Part shown: positions 35,226 to 44,005 of the stretch, piece after piece
Numbering within the stretch: the stretch's first letter is position 1
Layout of the letters: each line of letters opens with the position of its first letter
Source of the DNA: Pseudoalteromonas sp. T1lg75
GTDB taxonomy: Bacteria; Pseudomonadota; Gammaproteobacteria; Enterobacterales; Alteromonadaceae
Direction: 5' to 3'
DNA length: 64,000 bases
Assembly (NCBI RefSeq): GCF_002964705.1
Contig: NZ_PQCD01000033.1
Coordinates: forward strand, 119,757 to 183,756
Program-made: the position numbers and the translations under genes
The notes under the pieces: generated by a model
What the model was told of the DNA's origin: nothing
Database searches by the model: none
What the model saw: only the letters and a program-made list of their open reading frames with translations

Positions 35226-35446
35226 GGACTTTTTCTATTGGGGAGCGACGCAGCCGCAATGAGCTGTTTTGCTCCCAATTTCTTAAGCCTTGGGCAAGGA
35301 ATGACTCCCATCACACAGCATATCTTAACGAGTTTGACTTCAGCGCCTATTTTTATCGGCTAAAAGTACGTCTGTAGGTTTCTTAAAGCGGCATATTCCG
35401 TTACACTGCGCGTCCTTTTTTTGACCAACCATGGATATCATTTCCC

Positions 35447-37027
35447 TTGATCGCAACAGCAAATATCGCCATGCAGTTTGGCGCTAAGCCTCTTTTTGAA
35501 AACGTTTCCGTTAAGTTCAACAATGGCAACCGTTATGGCCTGATCGGCGCCAACGGCTGCGGTAAATCGACCTTTATGAAAATTCTGGGTGGCGATCTTG
35601 AGCCCTCGGCGGGGAACGTGATGCTCGGCGAAGGCGTGCGTCTGGGTAAGTTGCGTCAGGATCAATTTGCCTTCGAAGAATATTCGGTGATGGACACGGT
35701 ATTAATGGGCAATACCGAGCTGTGGGCGGTGAAAGAGCGACGCGATTTCATTTACAGTCAGGCCGAGATGAGCGAAGAAGAAGGCATGGAAGTAGCCGAC
35801 CTGGAAGTACGCTTTGCGGAGATGGACGGTTACACCGCGGAAAGCCGCGCCGGCGAGCTTTTGCTTGGCTTGGAAATTCCTATTGAACAACACTTTGGTC
35901 CCATGAGCGAAGTGGCTCCGGGCTGGAAGCTGCGTGTATTGTTGGCGCAAGCCTTGTTCTCCGATCCGGATGTACTGCTACTCGACGAACCGACCAACAA
36001 CCTGGATATCAACACCATTCGCTGGTTAGAGCAGGTACTGGTTGAGCGTAAGTCGACCATGGTGATCATCTCGCACGACCGTCACTTCTTAAATACCGTG
36101 TGTACCCATATGGCCGATTTGGACTATGGTGAGGTGCGCCTATTCCCGGGTAACTACGACGAGTACATGACCGCGGCCACCCAGGCCCGTGAGAAAATGC
36201 TTAACGAAAATGCTAAGAAGAAGGCGCAAATTGCCGAGCTGCAAAGCTTTGTTAGCCGCTTCTCTGCTAACGCTTCTAAGGCTAAGCAGGCCACCTCTCG
36301 TGCCAAGCAAATCGATAAAATTCAGCTTGAAGAAGTGAAGCCATCAAGCCGCGTCAGCCCCTATATTCGCTTTGAACAAGAGAAGAAACTGCACCGTCAG
36401 GCTATTACCATCGAAGGCTTGTCAAAAGCGTTTGAAACGCCCTTGTTCAGCAACTTTGACTTACAGGTTGAAGCCGGTCAGCGTGTTGCCATTATCGGCC
36501 AAAACGGCGCCGGTAAAACCACCTTACTGCGTTGTTTACTGGGTGAGGTCGAGGCCGATCAGGGTTCGGTAAAATGGGCCGAGCAAGCGAAAATTGGTTA
36601 TATCGCTCAGGATCACGCCGCCGACTTTGTTGAAGACGCTAACCTGTTCGACTGGATGAAACAGTGGACCACGGGCGACGACCAGGTGGTGCGCGGTGCT
36701 CTTGGGCGCATGTTGTTTTCCAATGATGATGTGAAGAAACGCGTTAAGGTGCTTTCCGGTGGTGAAAAGGGTCGCATGCTGTTTGGTAAAATGAGCCTTA
36801 TTAATCCTAACGTGCTGGTACTGGACGAGCCGACCAACCACCTGGATATGGAGTCTATCGAGGCTCTGAACCTGGCCTTGGAAAACTACGAAGGCACCTT
36901 GTTCTTTGTCAGCCACGACCGTGAGTTTGTGTCATCCCTAGCGACGCAGATTATTGATATTCGCCCCGAGGGCATAGTGCACTTCCAGGGCTCATATGAA
37001 GAGTACCTAAAAAGTCAGGGAATTTAA
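35447..37027 (+). CDS. ybiT: ABC-F family ATPase YbiT
   Basis: Soluble tandem-ATPase protein of 526 residues acting on the ribosome, without membrane domains. First nucleotide-binding domain: GANGCGKST and [10 protein letters not shown]. The linker (PtIM) with [19 protein letters not shown] lies between the domains. Second domain: [17 protein letters not shown] and [16 protein letters not shown]. The N-terminus ([19 protein letters not shown]) aligns residue for residue with YbiT when TTG at 35447 is the start, and no upstream in-frame ATG exists, so TTG is my choice. No operon partner. Bases 35226-35446 hold no gene. Confidence 0.93.
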   Translation: MIATANIAMQFGAKPLFENVSVKFNNGNRYGLIGANGCGKSTFMKILGGDLEPSAGNVMLGEGVRLGKLRQDQFAFEEYSVMDTVLMGNTELWAVKERRDFIYSQAEMSEEEGMEVADLEVRFAEMDGYTAESRAGELLLGLEIPIEQHFGPMSEVAPGWKLRVLLAQALFSDPDVLLLDEPTNNLDINTIRWLEQVLVERKSTMVIISHDRHFLNTVCTHMADLDYGEVRLFPGNYDEYMTAATQAREKMLNENAKKKAQIAELQSFVSRFSANASKAKQATSRAKQIDKIQLEEVKPSSRVSPYIRFEQEKKLHRQAITIEGLSKAFETPLFSNFDLQVEAGQRVAIIGQNGAGKTTLLRCLLGEVEADQGSVKWAEQAKIGYIAQDHAADFVEDANLFDWMKQWTTGDDQVVRGALGRMLFSNDDVKKRVKVLSGGEKGRMLFGKMSLINPNVLVLDEPTNHLDMESIEALNLALENYEGTLFFVSHDREFVSSLATQIIDIRPEGIVHFQGSYEEYLKSQGI

Positions 37028-37169
37028 TACCCTAAGGTTCCCGGCTGGCGCCTTCGCCGGTCGGGGCTCATACAAGCCACAGCCCTAATCCTGCCATTTC
37101 CACCTAGGCCTCTTCACTCCAGCGCTCCTTGACTATACTTATTGCTCTTACTCTCAATGGAGGTCAGCA

Positions 37170-37442
37170 ATGCCAAAGTACGTGATTGAAAGAGAAATAG
37201 AAGGTGCGGGCGGGCTGTCCGCAGATGAACTGCAAGGGATTTCACAGCGCTCCTGTGATGTACTCGAGCAACTCGGCCCGCAGATTCAGTGGGTGGAGAG
37301 CTATGTGACCGGTAATAAGATTTTTTGTGTGTATATTGCCCCGGATGAAGCTCTGATCAAGCAGCACGCCAGTATGGGTGAGTTTCCAATCAGTGCCATT
37401 CATGAAGTTAAAACCATTATTGATCCCACCACCGCCGAATAA
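37170..37442 (+). CDS. DUF4242 ferredoxin-like-fold protein
   Basis: Protein of 90 residues: KYVIEREIEGAGGLSADELQ, SCDVLEQLGPQIQWVESYVT, then KIFCVYIAPDEALIKQHA. This is the DUF4242 pattern (SCO4226-like, some members bind nickel). GGAGGT lies six bases before the ATG. The role is unknown. It sits alone between ybiT and katG in the same direction, with gaps too long to imply an operon. Confidence 0.85.
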   Translation: MPKYVIEREIEGAGGLSADELQGISQRSCDVLEQLGPQIQWVESYVTGNKIFCVYIAPDEALIKQHASMGEFPISAIHEVKTIIDPTTAE

Positions 37443-37610
37443 AGGCCTTCGGGCTTGGCACTCATTGTTGTGGTAGCCAAGCCTCATTAAATGAATAAGC
37501 TATCAAAATAATCGATTAACCCAATCTGTTTTTATCGCTGCAACAGATTAAAACCATGAACTATATTCAATCTCGTTAATCACTTAACTCCAAAACGGGG
37601 AGAGAGTTTC

Positions 37611-39827
37611 ATGGGTAAAAAAACACGTCCTTTCATCAGCGCTGCCGCTCTGGCTGTAACCTCGGTGCTCACGCTGGGCGCTCAGGCCGCATCCGTTGAG
37701 CCGAAATCAAATCAGTTCTGGTGGCCGGAGCAGCTTGACCTCAGTCCGCTGCGCGCACACGGGGTGGAATCACACCCTTATGGTGACAACTTTGATTATG
37801 CCAAGGGCTTTGAAAGTCTGGATCTTAAAGCCGTTAAAGAAGATATTCGCGCCGTTTTGACCGAGTCTCAGGACTGGTGGCCGGCGGACTATGGTCATTA
37901 TGGCCCCTTCTTTATTCGCATGGCCTGGCATGCCGCCGGTACCTACCGGGTATTTGACGGTCGCGGCGGTGCAGGCGGTGGGCAACAGCGTTTTGACCCG
38001 CTCAACAGCTGGCCCGACAATGCCAACCTGGACAAAGCGCGCCGCTTACTGTGGCCGGTCAAACAAAAATATGGCCGCAATATTTCCTGGGCCGATTTAA
38101 TGGCGTTAACCGGTAACGTGGCCTTAGAAGACATGGGCTTTAAAACCTTCGGCTATGCCGGTGGTCGTGAAGACGACTGGGAGCCGGATCTTGTTTACTG
38201 GGGCCCGGAAGGTAAAATGCTCACCGACGAGCGCCGTGATAAAAAAGGCAAGCTAAAAGGGCCTTTGGCGGCGGTGGAAATGGGCTTAATTTATGTTAAC
38301 CCGCAAGGCCCACACGGTAAACCCGATCCTCTACTAGCGGCCACCGACATCCGTATGTCTTTCGGACGTATGGCCATGAATGATGAAGAAATCGTGGCCC
38401 TTATTGCCGGTGGTCACACCTTTGGTAAGGCTCACGGTGCCAAAAAAGGCGATTGTGTCGGCAAAGAGCCTGCGGCCGCTGCCATCGAAGACCAAGGCTT
38501 TGGTTGGAAAAACAAGTGCGGCAAGGGGAACGCGGAAGACTCCATGACCAGTGGCTTTGAAGGCGCCTGGACGGTCACGCCAACGCAGTGGACCACTAAC
38601 TATTTAGACAACCTATTTAACTTTACCTGGCAGCAAACCACCAGTCCGGCCGGTGCTATTCAGTGGATCCCCACCGATGAGTCGGCGAAGAATCTGGTTC
38701 CCGATGCCCATGTTAAGGGCAAGCGCCATGCACCCATTATGTTCACTACGGATATTGCGCTGAAAAAAGACCCTGAATTTCGCAAGATTGCCGAGTCTTT
38801 CCGTGCCGATCCCGACAAGTTCGAGCTCGCCTTTGCCAAGGCCTGGTTTAAGCTAAATCACCGTGACCTGGGCCCTCGTGCTCGTTACCTGGGTGATGAA
38901 GTACCGAGCGAAGTATTAATTTGGCAAGACTACATTCCCGAAGTGAACCACACCCTGGTAAATGATAAGCAAATTGCCGACTTAAAAGCGAAAATCCTCG
39001 ATTCTAAGTTGACCGTGTCTGAGCTTGTGCGTGTTGCCTGGGCTTCGGCGTCGAGCTTCCGTGCCAGCGATATGCGCGGCGGTGCCAACGGTGCCCGTCT
39101 GGCCATAGCGCCGCAAAAAGATTGGCCGGTAAACAACCCCAAAGAGGTGGCCAAGGTGCTTAAGGTATTGAAGAAAATTCAAAAGGACTTCAATAAAAAA
39201 GGCGGTGACACTCAGGTATCGCTTGCCGATTTGATTGTCCTGGGCGGTGCCGCGGCGATTGAAAAGGGCGCCAAGGATGCGGGCTTTAGCATTCGCGTGC
39301 CGTTTAAGCCGGGTCGTATGGATGCCTCGTTAGAGTACACAGACGTGGAATCCTTTGCGGTGCTTGAACCGACCGCCGATGCGTTCCGTAACTATTACAG
39401 CAGTGCCTGGAAGTCGCCCACGGGTATGCTGGTTGAGCGTGCCAACCTGCTTGGCTTAAGCGTGCCGGAAATGACGGCGCTGCTAGGCGGTATGCGTACG
39501 CTGGATGCCAACTACAAGGGCATGGATCACGGGGTATTAACCAAAAATCCGGGAACCTTAAGCAATGACTTCTTTGTTAACCTGCTTGATATGTCCACGA
39601 AATGGAGCAAATCAAGCAAGGAAGAGGGTGTGTATGAAGGCTTCGATCGTCAAAGCGGTAAGAAAAAGTGGACCGCGACCTCGGTCGACCTGATCTTCGG
39701 TTCCAACTCGGAGTTGCGTGCGATTGCCGAGGTGTATGCATCCGATGATGCTGAACAAAAGTTCGTAGATGACTTTGTTGCGGCATGGACCAAGGTGATG
39801 ACAGCAGATCGTTTCGATCTAAACTAA
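37611..39827 (+). CDS. katG: Exported catalase-peroxidase KatG
   Basis: Heme enzyme of 738 residues that dismutates hydrogen peroxide. Distal R103, W106 and H107 ([11 protein letters not shown]); proximal H269 ([11 protein letters not shown]); and the W106-Y228-M254 positions that form the catalase adduct ([20 protein letters not shown]) are all present. A second, heme-less domain follows from about residue 430, as usual. The N-terminus has a signal peptide ([18 protein letters not shown], then ASVEPK), so this is the periplasmic type (KatG2/KatP-like) rather than the cytosolic enzyme. GGGGAGAG lies upstream. A terminator follows. Confidence 0.96.
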   Translation: MGKKTRPFISAAALAVTSVLTLGAQAASVEPKSNQFWWPEQLDLSPLRAHGVESHPYGDNFDYAKGFESLDLKAVKEDIRAVLTESQDWWPADYGHYGPFFIRMAWHAAGTYRVFDGRGGAGGGQQRFDPLNSWPDNANLDKARRLLWPVKQKYGRNISWADLMALTGNVALEDMGFKTFGYAGGREDDWEPDLVYWGPEGKMLTDERRDKKGKLKGPLAAVEMGLIYVNPQGPHGKPDPLLAATDIRMSFGRMAMNDEEIVALIAGGHTFGKAHGAKKGDCVGKEPAAAAIEDQGFGWKNKCGKGNAEDSMTSGFEGAWTVTPTQWTTNYLDNLFNFTWQQTTSPAGAIQWIPTDESAKNLVPDAHVKGKRHAPIMFTTDIALKKDPEFRKIAESFRADPDKFELAFAKAWFKLNHRDLGPRARYLGDEVPSEVLIWQDYIPEVNHTLVNDKQIADLKAKILDSKLTVSELVRVAWASASSFRASDMRGGANGARLAIAPQKDWPVNNPKEVAKVLKVLKKIQKDFNKKGGDTQVSLADLIVLGGAAAIEKGAKDAGFSIRVPFKPGRMDASLEYTDVESFAVLEPTADAFRNYYSSAWKSPTGMLVERANLLGLSVPEMTALLGGMRTLDANYKGMDHGVLTKNPGTLSNDFFVNLLDMSTKWSKSSKEEGVYEGFDRQSGKKKWTATSVDLIFGSNSELRAIAEVYASDDAEQKFVDDFVAAWTKVMTADRFDLN

Positions 39828-39838
39828 ACAGACCCTAT

Positions 39839-39862
39839 GGCCGCAAAAGCGGCCCTTTTTTT
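39839..39862 (+). terminator. katG terminator
   Basis: Stem GGCCGC / GCGGCC with an AAAA loop, then C and seven T, 11 bases after the katG stop. Confidence 0.93.
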
Positions 39863-39945
39863 ACGTATTGGTATCGCATCCGAGATGATGTAAAATTAAC
39901 CGCCCCTTTAGCGGGGACTATGTTTTACAAAATCGAGCGACAGAT

Positions 39946-40290
39946 ATGCAGTACTTCAAATATACCCTCATCGTTTTAACCTCATTATTTATGTTTGGCT
40001 GTGGTGGCCATGGGTATGAAGGGCACTATGTCAGCACCTCGGATAACAAGGTATTTAATGCCTTGTCGGAACTGGCTGGCGCGAAAAAAATCTACATCGG
40101 CGAGAACTTCATCGAAGCGGATGGTCAGCGCACCGAGTTTGACGAAATCTTTGTGCGTGAGCTTAAGTCGGGTGACTACCTGGTGTTTAAATCGGGCAAT
40201 GAAGAACAAACCTGGCTGATTGAAGACGGTGACGTGCTGGTGCGCGATTTAGGCTTAATGTCGTTACGCTTTGAGCCGGTAGAAAAATAA
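39946..40290 (+). CDS. Small lipoprotein of unknown function
   Basis: Protein of 114 residues with a lipoprotein signal (YTLIVLTSLFMFGC, lipobox ending in C19) followed by GGHGYEGHYVS. The rest is soluble and beta-rich: KKIYIGENFIEADGQRTEFD, then DYLVFKSGNEEQTWLIEDGD. This resembles small DUF-type lipoproteins that measure or bind a peptide, but I cannot assign a family. It has its own terminator at 40316-40337 and stands alone after katG. Confidence 0.8.
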   Translation: MQYFKYTLIVLTSLFMFGCGGHGYEGHYVSTSDNKVFNALSELAGAKKIYIGENFIEADGQRTEFDEIFVRELKSGDYLVFKSGNEEQTWLIEDGDVLVRDLGLMSLRFEPVEK

Positions 40291-40315
40291 ATTCCACTGA
40301 TTTGTGGTATCAAGC

Positions 40316-40337
40316 AGGCAGCACAGGGCTGCCTTTT
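40316..40337 (+). terminator. Terminator after the small lipoprotein
   Basis: Seven-base-pair stem AGGCAGC / GCTGCCT, loop ACAGG, then TTT. Bases 40338-40541 hold no recognisable gene. Confidence 0.8.
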
Positions 40338-40541
40338 ATTGTTAGTGACTGCTCGCTAGCACCGAATCCAAGGTCTCTTTGTGGTTTTGATTTATATAAT
40401 TCCAAAATAAACCAAGACGATTGCACGCAAAAAGACGATAATTGGAACATTAAATTCATTAGATTGACCGATATTGCCACCCAGTCTGCTTAGCAGCGCT
40501 GGCAAGCTCGGTCATTGCGATTTTTAGAGTACCGATAACAC

Positions 40542-42728
40542 ATGGAAATTAAAGTTAATTTTCTCGATAACCTCAGACTTGAAGCCAAGTTTGATGACTT
40601 CACCGTGATTGCCGATCAGCCGATACGTTATAAAGGCGATGGCTCTGCACCCAGCCCGTTTGATTACTTTCTGGCATCATCGGCTTTGTGCGCAGCTTAC
40701 TTTGTGAAGGTGTATTGCAACAGTCGAGAAATTCCAACCGATGGTATTCGCATTTCGCAAAACAACATCATAGATCCGGAAGATCGCTACAATCAGATCT
40801 TCAAAATTCAGGTTGAGTTACCAGAGAGTATTTCTGACAAAGACCGCCAAGGTATTTTGCGCTCAATCGAGCGTTGTACGGTTAAGCGCGTAGTGCAAAC
40901 CGGACCCGAGTTCCAAATCGATCCGGTAGAGAATATCGATGAAGATGCCCAGGCCATGTTGATGGTGGAGGCCGACCTTGATCACAGCACCTACATTTTG
41001 GGTAAAGACTTACCGCTTGAGCAAACCATCCAGAATATGACCGGCATGCTGGCCGATTTGGGAATGAAAATTGAAGTGGCGTCGTGGCGCAATATCGTTC
41101 CGCATGTGTGGTCTTTGCATATCCGTGATGCGGCGTCACCTGCGTGTTTCACTAACGGTAAAGGCGCAACCAAAGAAAGTGCGCTGTGCTCAGCACTGGG
41201 TGAATTTATCGAGCGCCTAAGCTGCAACTTCTTCTACAACGATCAGTACCTGGGTGAAGAAATCGCGCACAGCGACTTTGTCCATTACCCCAATGAAAAG
41301 TGGTTCCAAGCGGGTGCAGACGATGCCCTGCCAGAGGGGATCTTAGACGACTACTGTTTAGAGATTTACAACCCGGACGGTGAACTGCAAGCGTCGCATT
41401 TAATCGACACCAACTCGGGCCGTGCTGACCGCGGTGTGTGCTCTATTCCGTATACCCGCCACTCGGACGGCGAAACGGTTTACTTCCCGCAAAACCTGAT
41501 TGAGAACCTGTTCCTAAGTAATGGTATGAGTGCGGGGAATAACCTCAACGAGGCCAAGGTTCAGTGTTTGTCTGAAATCTTCGAGCGCGCCATTAAACGC
41601 CAGATCATTGAGCAGGAAATTGTCCTGCCGGACGTACCGCAAGAGGTGCTGGCCAAGTACCCGGATATTGTTGAGGGCATCGAAAAGCTCGAAGAGCAGG
41701 GCTTCCCGATTGTTATTAAGGACGCCTCACTGGGTGGTCAATTCCCTGTTATGTGTGTGACCCTGATGAACCCGCGGACCGGTGGCGTATTCGCCTCATT
41801 CGGTGCGCACCCAAGCCTGGAAGTCGCGTTAGAGCGCAGCCTTACCGAGTTGCTGCAAGGGCGCAGCTTCGAAGGCCTCAACGATGTGCCTAAACCCACC
41901 TTTAACTCCATGGCGGTGTCTGAACCGGAAAACTTCGTTGAGCACTTTATTGACTCAACCGGGGTGATCTCATGGCGTTTCTTCAGCGCGAAAGCGGATT
42001 ACGATTTTGTCGAATGGGATTTCTCGGGCACTAACGAAGAAGAAAGCGACGCCTTGTTTGGCATTTTAAAGGCGCTGGGTAAAGAGGCATATATTGCTGA
42101 ATTTACAGAAATCGGCAGCGCATGTCGTATTCTTGTGCCGGACTTTTCAGAAGTGTACCCGGTGGAAGACCTGATTTGGGATAACACCAACAAGGCACTG
42201 CAATACCGTGAAGATATCTTGAATCTGCACTCGCTATCGGACGATGCACTGGCCGCCTTGGTAGAGCGTTTGGAAGAAAGTCAGCTGGATAACTACATCG
42301 ACATCATCACCCTCATCGGTGTTGAGTTTGATGAAAACACCGTGTGGGGCCAGTTGACCATTCTTGAACTTAAGATTCTGATTTACCTGGCACTGGGTGA
42401 ATTGGAAGAGGCCATCGAGCTGGTGGGTGACTTCTTACAATACAACGACAACACGGTTGAGCGTGGCTTGTTCTATCAAGCCGTGAACGCGGTGCTTGAA
42501 GTAACCCTGGATGAAGAGATGGAGTTGGCCGACTTTATCCATAACTTCTCACGTATGTTTGGCAAAGAAACCATGGAAAACGCCGTGGGCTTGGTCACCG
42601 GTGAGGTGCGTTTCTATGGCCTAACCCCAACCAATATGAAGCTAGAGGGCTTGGACAAGCACCTGCGTTTGATCGACAGCTATAAAAAGCTACACAAAGC
42701 CCGTGGTGAGTTGTTTAACAAAGGCTAG
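40542..42728 (+). CDS. ycaO: OsmC-YcaO fusion protein
   Basis: Cytoplasmic protein of 728 residues. Residues 1-135 are an OsmC/Ohr-like domain (KVNFLDNLRLEAKFDDFTV, then DGSAPSPFDYFLASSALCAA with a cysteine at the OsmC position, later IERCTVKR with the second). From about 150 a YcaO domain follows the E. coli YcaO closely: FTNGKGATKESALCSALGEF, NEKWFQAGADDALPEGILDD, SNGMSAGNNLNEA, ASFGAHPSLEVALERSLTEL. The E. coli-type C-terminal helical domain is present to the end. YcaO enzymes use ATP to activate backbone amides; E. coli YcaO is linked to ribosomal protein S12 modification. The fusion with OsmC is known in marine gammaproteobacteria; the reason is unclear. Confidence 0.93.
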   Translation: MEIKVNFLDNLRLEAKFDDFTVIADQPIRYKGDGSAPSPFDYFLASSALCAAYFVKVYCNSREIPTDGIRISQNNIIDPEDRYNQIFKIQVELPESISDKDRQGILRSIERCTVKRVVQTGPEFQIDPVENIDEDAQAMLMVEADLDHSTYILGKDLPLEQTIQNMTGMLADLGMKIEVASWRNIVPHVWSLHIRDAASPACFTNGKGATKESALCSALGEFIERLSCNFFYNDQYLGEEIAHSDFVHYPNEKWFQAGADDALPEGILDDYCLEIYNPDGELQASHLIDTNSGRADRGVCSIPYTRHSDGETVYFPQNLIENLFLSNGMSAGNNLNEAKVQCLSEIFERAIKRQIIEQEIVLPDVPQEVLAKYPDIVEGIEKLEEQGFPIVIKDASLGGQFPVMCVTLMNPRTGGVFASFGAHPSLEVALERSLTELLQGRSFEGLNDVPKPTFNSMAVSEPENFVEHFIDSTGVISWRFFSAKADYDFVEWDFSGTNEEESDALFGILKALGKEAYIAEFTEIGSACRILVPDFSEVYPVEDLIWDNTNKALQYREDILNLHSLSDDALAALVERLEESQLDNYIDIITLIGVEFDENTVWGQLTILELKILIYLALGELEEAIELVGDFLQYNDNTVERGLFYQAVNAVLEVTLDEEMELADFIHNFSRMFGKETMENAVGLVTGEVRFYGLTPTNMKLEGLDKHLRLIDSYKKLHKARGELFNKG

Positions 42729-42775
42729 TCTGAATTAGTTTAACGCCCAAGAATAAGGCATTGAATTAAAAACTA

Positions 42776-42804
42776 AAAAGCGAACCACTGAGGTTCGCTT
42801 TTTT
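42776..42804 (+). terminator. Terminator of the OsmC-YcaO gene
   Basis: Stem AAAAGCGAACC / GGTTCGCTTTT with an ACTGA loop, continued by T-residues, about 50 bases past the stop. Confidence 0.92.
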
Positions 42805-42933
42805 GCTGGCTATGCAAGCGCATGAGTTTGTGACTGAAAACATGTCGGTGTAAACGCCAATTGCAGGGTATAATGCAAGGCGACGTCATTAATCACATAT
42901 CGAATCCACGCATCGAAACCAAGTATCTAAAAT

Positions 42934-43083
42934 ATGAACCGTAAAAAGAAAATTTTCACCAAGCTTAAAGCCAAAGACAAACGCGCGAATGCCAAATTGC
43001 ACAAAAGCAATAAACCTGCCTACATCTCAAAAGCCGAGCGCGAAAAGTTAGAGCAACAAGAGAATACGGCGTCAGAAGAGTAA
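42934..43083 (+). CDS. DUF2986 small basic protein
   Basis: Protein of 49 residues, too short for a usual ORF cutoff: MNRKKKIFTKLKAKDKRANA, then KLHKSNKPAYISKAEREKLE, then an acidic tail. This is the DUF2986 pattern, found in Alteromonadales and Vibrionales; function unknown. The Lys/Arg content suggests nucleic-acid or ribosome contact, which is inference only. Weak ribosome site. Bases 43084-43337 contain no gene that I recognise. Confidence 0.82.
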   Translation: MNRKKKIFTKLKAKDKRANAKLHKSNKPAYISKAEREKLEQQENTASEE

Positions 43084-43337
43084 TTCCACCCGCTTACTAA
43101 CACGCGATATCCATAAAAATAAATTCGACGATTCACAGCCGACGGCGAAATGGCCCTTGCTGCCATGCAATGCCTGTTAAATGCCGACCTCTACCTTATA
43201 AAACTAGGCGTTAAACGGTTTGGATATTAGCCTAACTAATTGCTTTTTCTGTTTAATTTCTTAATTGGCTGGCATATTGCCCGGCGCTCATATAGGCTTT
43301 TAGCGGTTATTCATTAGCTTATTTACGCAGGGAAATT

Positions 43338-43976
43338 ATGGAAAAGAAGGTTATACAGCTGTCTATTGCCGAACTCATGCTACACAAACGTGGCCCCATG
43401 GACGGTGCCGAAGACATTAACTTGTTTCGCTTTGTGCTGAGCTATCCGGCGGAAGGAATTTCGGCCATCGAATCGGTGAAAACCCTGCTGTCGACCGACG
43501 ACCTGCCGACCGACTGGGACAGCGACTTCGATAAGGCGATTTTGTTTAAAACGCCACTGCGGGGCAAGGCCCAGCTTTCTATCGAGGCCTGCAGCGTCGA
43601 TAAGGACTCCCAGGCTCAGGCGTCATTTAAAAAGCTGTTAAACAGCATCCTCGGCTCGACCCTGGGCATTTTTACCGGCGGTTTTGGCAGCGCCTATGTG
43701 GGTAAGATCACCAATACCGTGGGCAAATCCGTCATTGACGTCCTTGGCGATGACGAAGACGTGGATATTATCGGCAAAGCCACCTATTTGCTCGACTCCG
43801 AACAGTTGCCCGACACCATTGACTTACCCTTGATGGTCGACACGCCCGTGGTAGAGAAAAAGTACGTGCTCGTGGGTCATGAAAACAGCATTAATCGCCG
43901 CCGCAAGGTGGTGGAAAACGAGGTGATCCCGGCGGGCAACAACGGCCAAATTCGCATTAAAGTCACCGAGCTTTAG
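43338..43976 (+). CDS. Unrecognised 212-residue protein
   Basis: I do not recognise this family. No signal peptide or lipobox. It reads as beta-rich halves (VIQLSIAELMLHKRGPMD, then KAQLSIEACSVDKDSQ) around a glycine-rich, hydrophobic middle (ILGSTLGIFTGGFGSAYVGK, residues about 106-125) and a basic end (HENSINRRRKVVENEV). Codon use and composition are like the neighbours. GGGAAATT stands before the ATG. It is convergent with the next gene, 29 bases away. The regular acidic 'DDLPTDWDSDFD' type segment near residue 55 could be a metal-binding loop, but this is speculative. Confidence 0.75.
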   Translation: MEKKVIQLSIAELMLHKRGPMDGAEDINLFRFVLSYPAEGISAIESVKTLLSTDDLPTDWDSDFDKAILFKTPLRGKAQLSIEACSVDKDSQAQASFKKLLNSILGSTLGIFTGGFGSAYVGKITNTVGKSVIDVLGDDEDVDIIGKATYLLDSEQLPDTIDLPLMVDTPVVEKKYVLVGHENSINRRRKVVENEVIPAGNNGQIRIKVTEL

Positions 43977-44005
43977 CGGGACTGATTGAATCAGCCTCGC
44001 TATTA

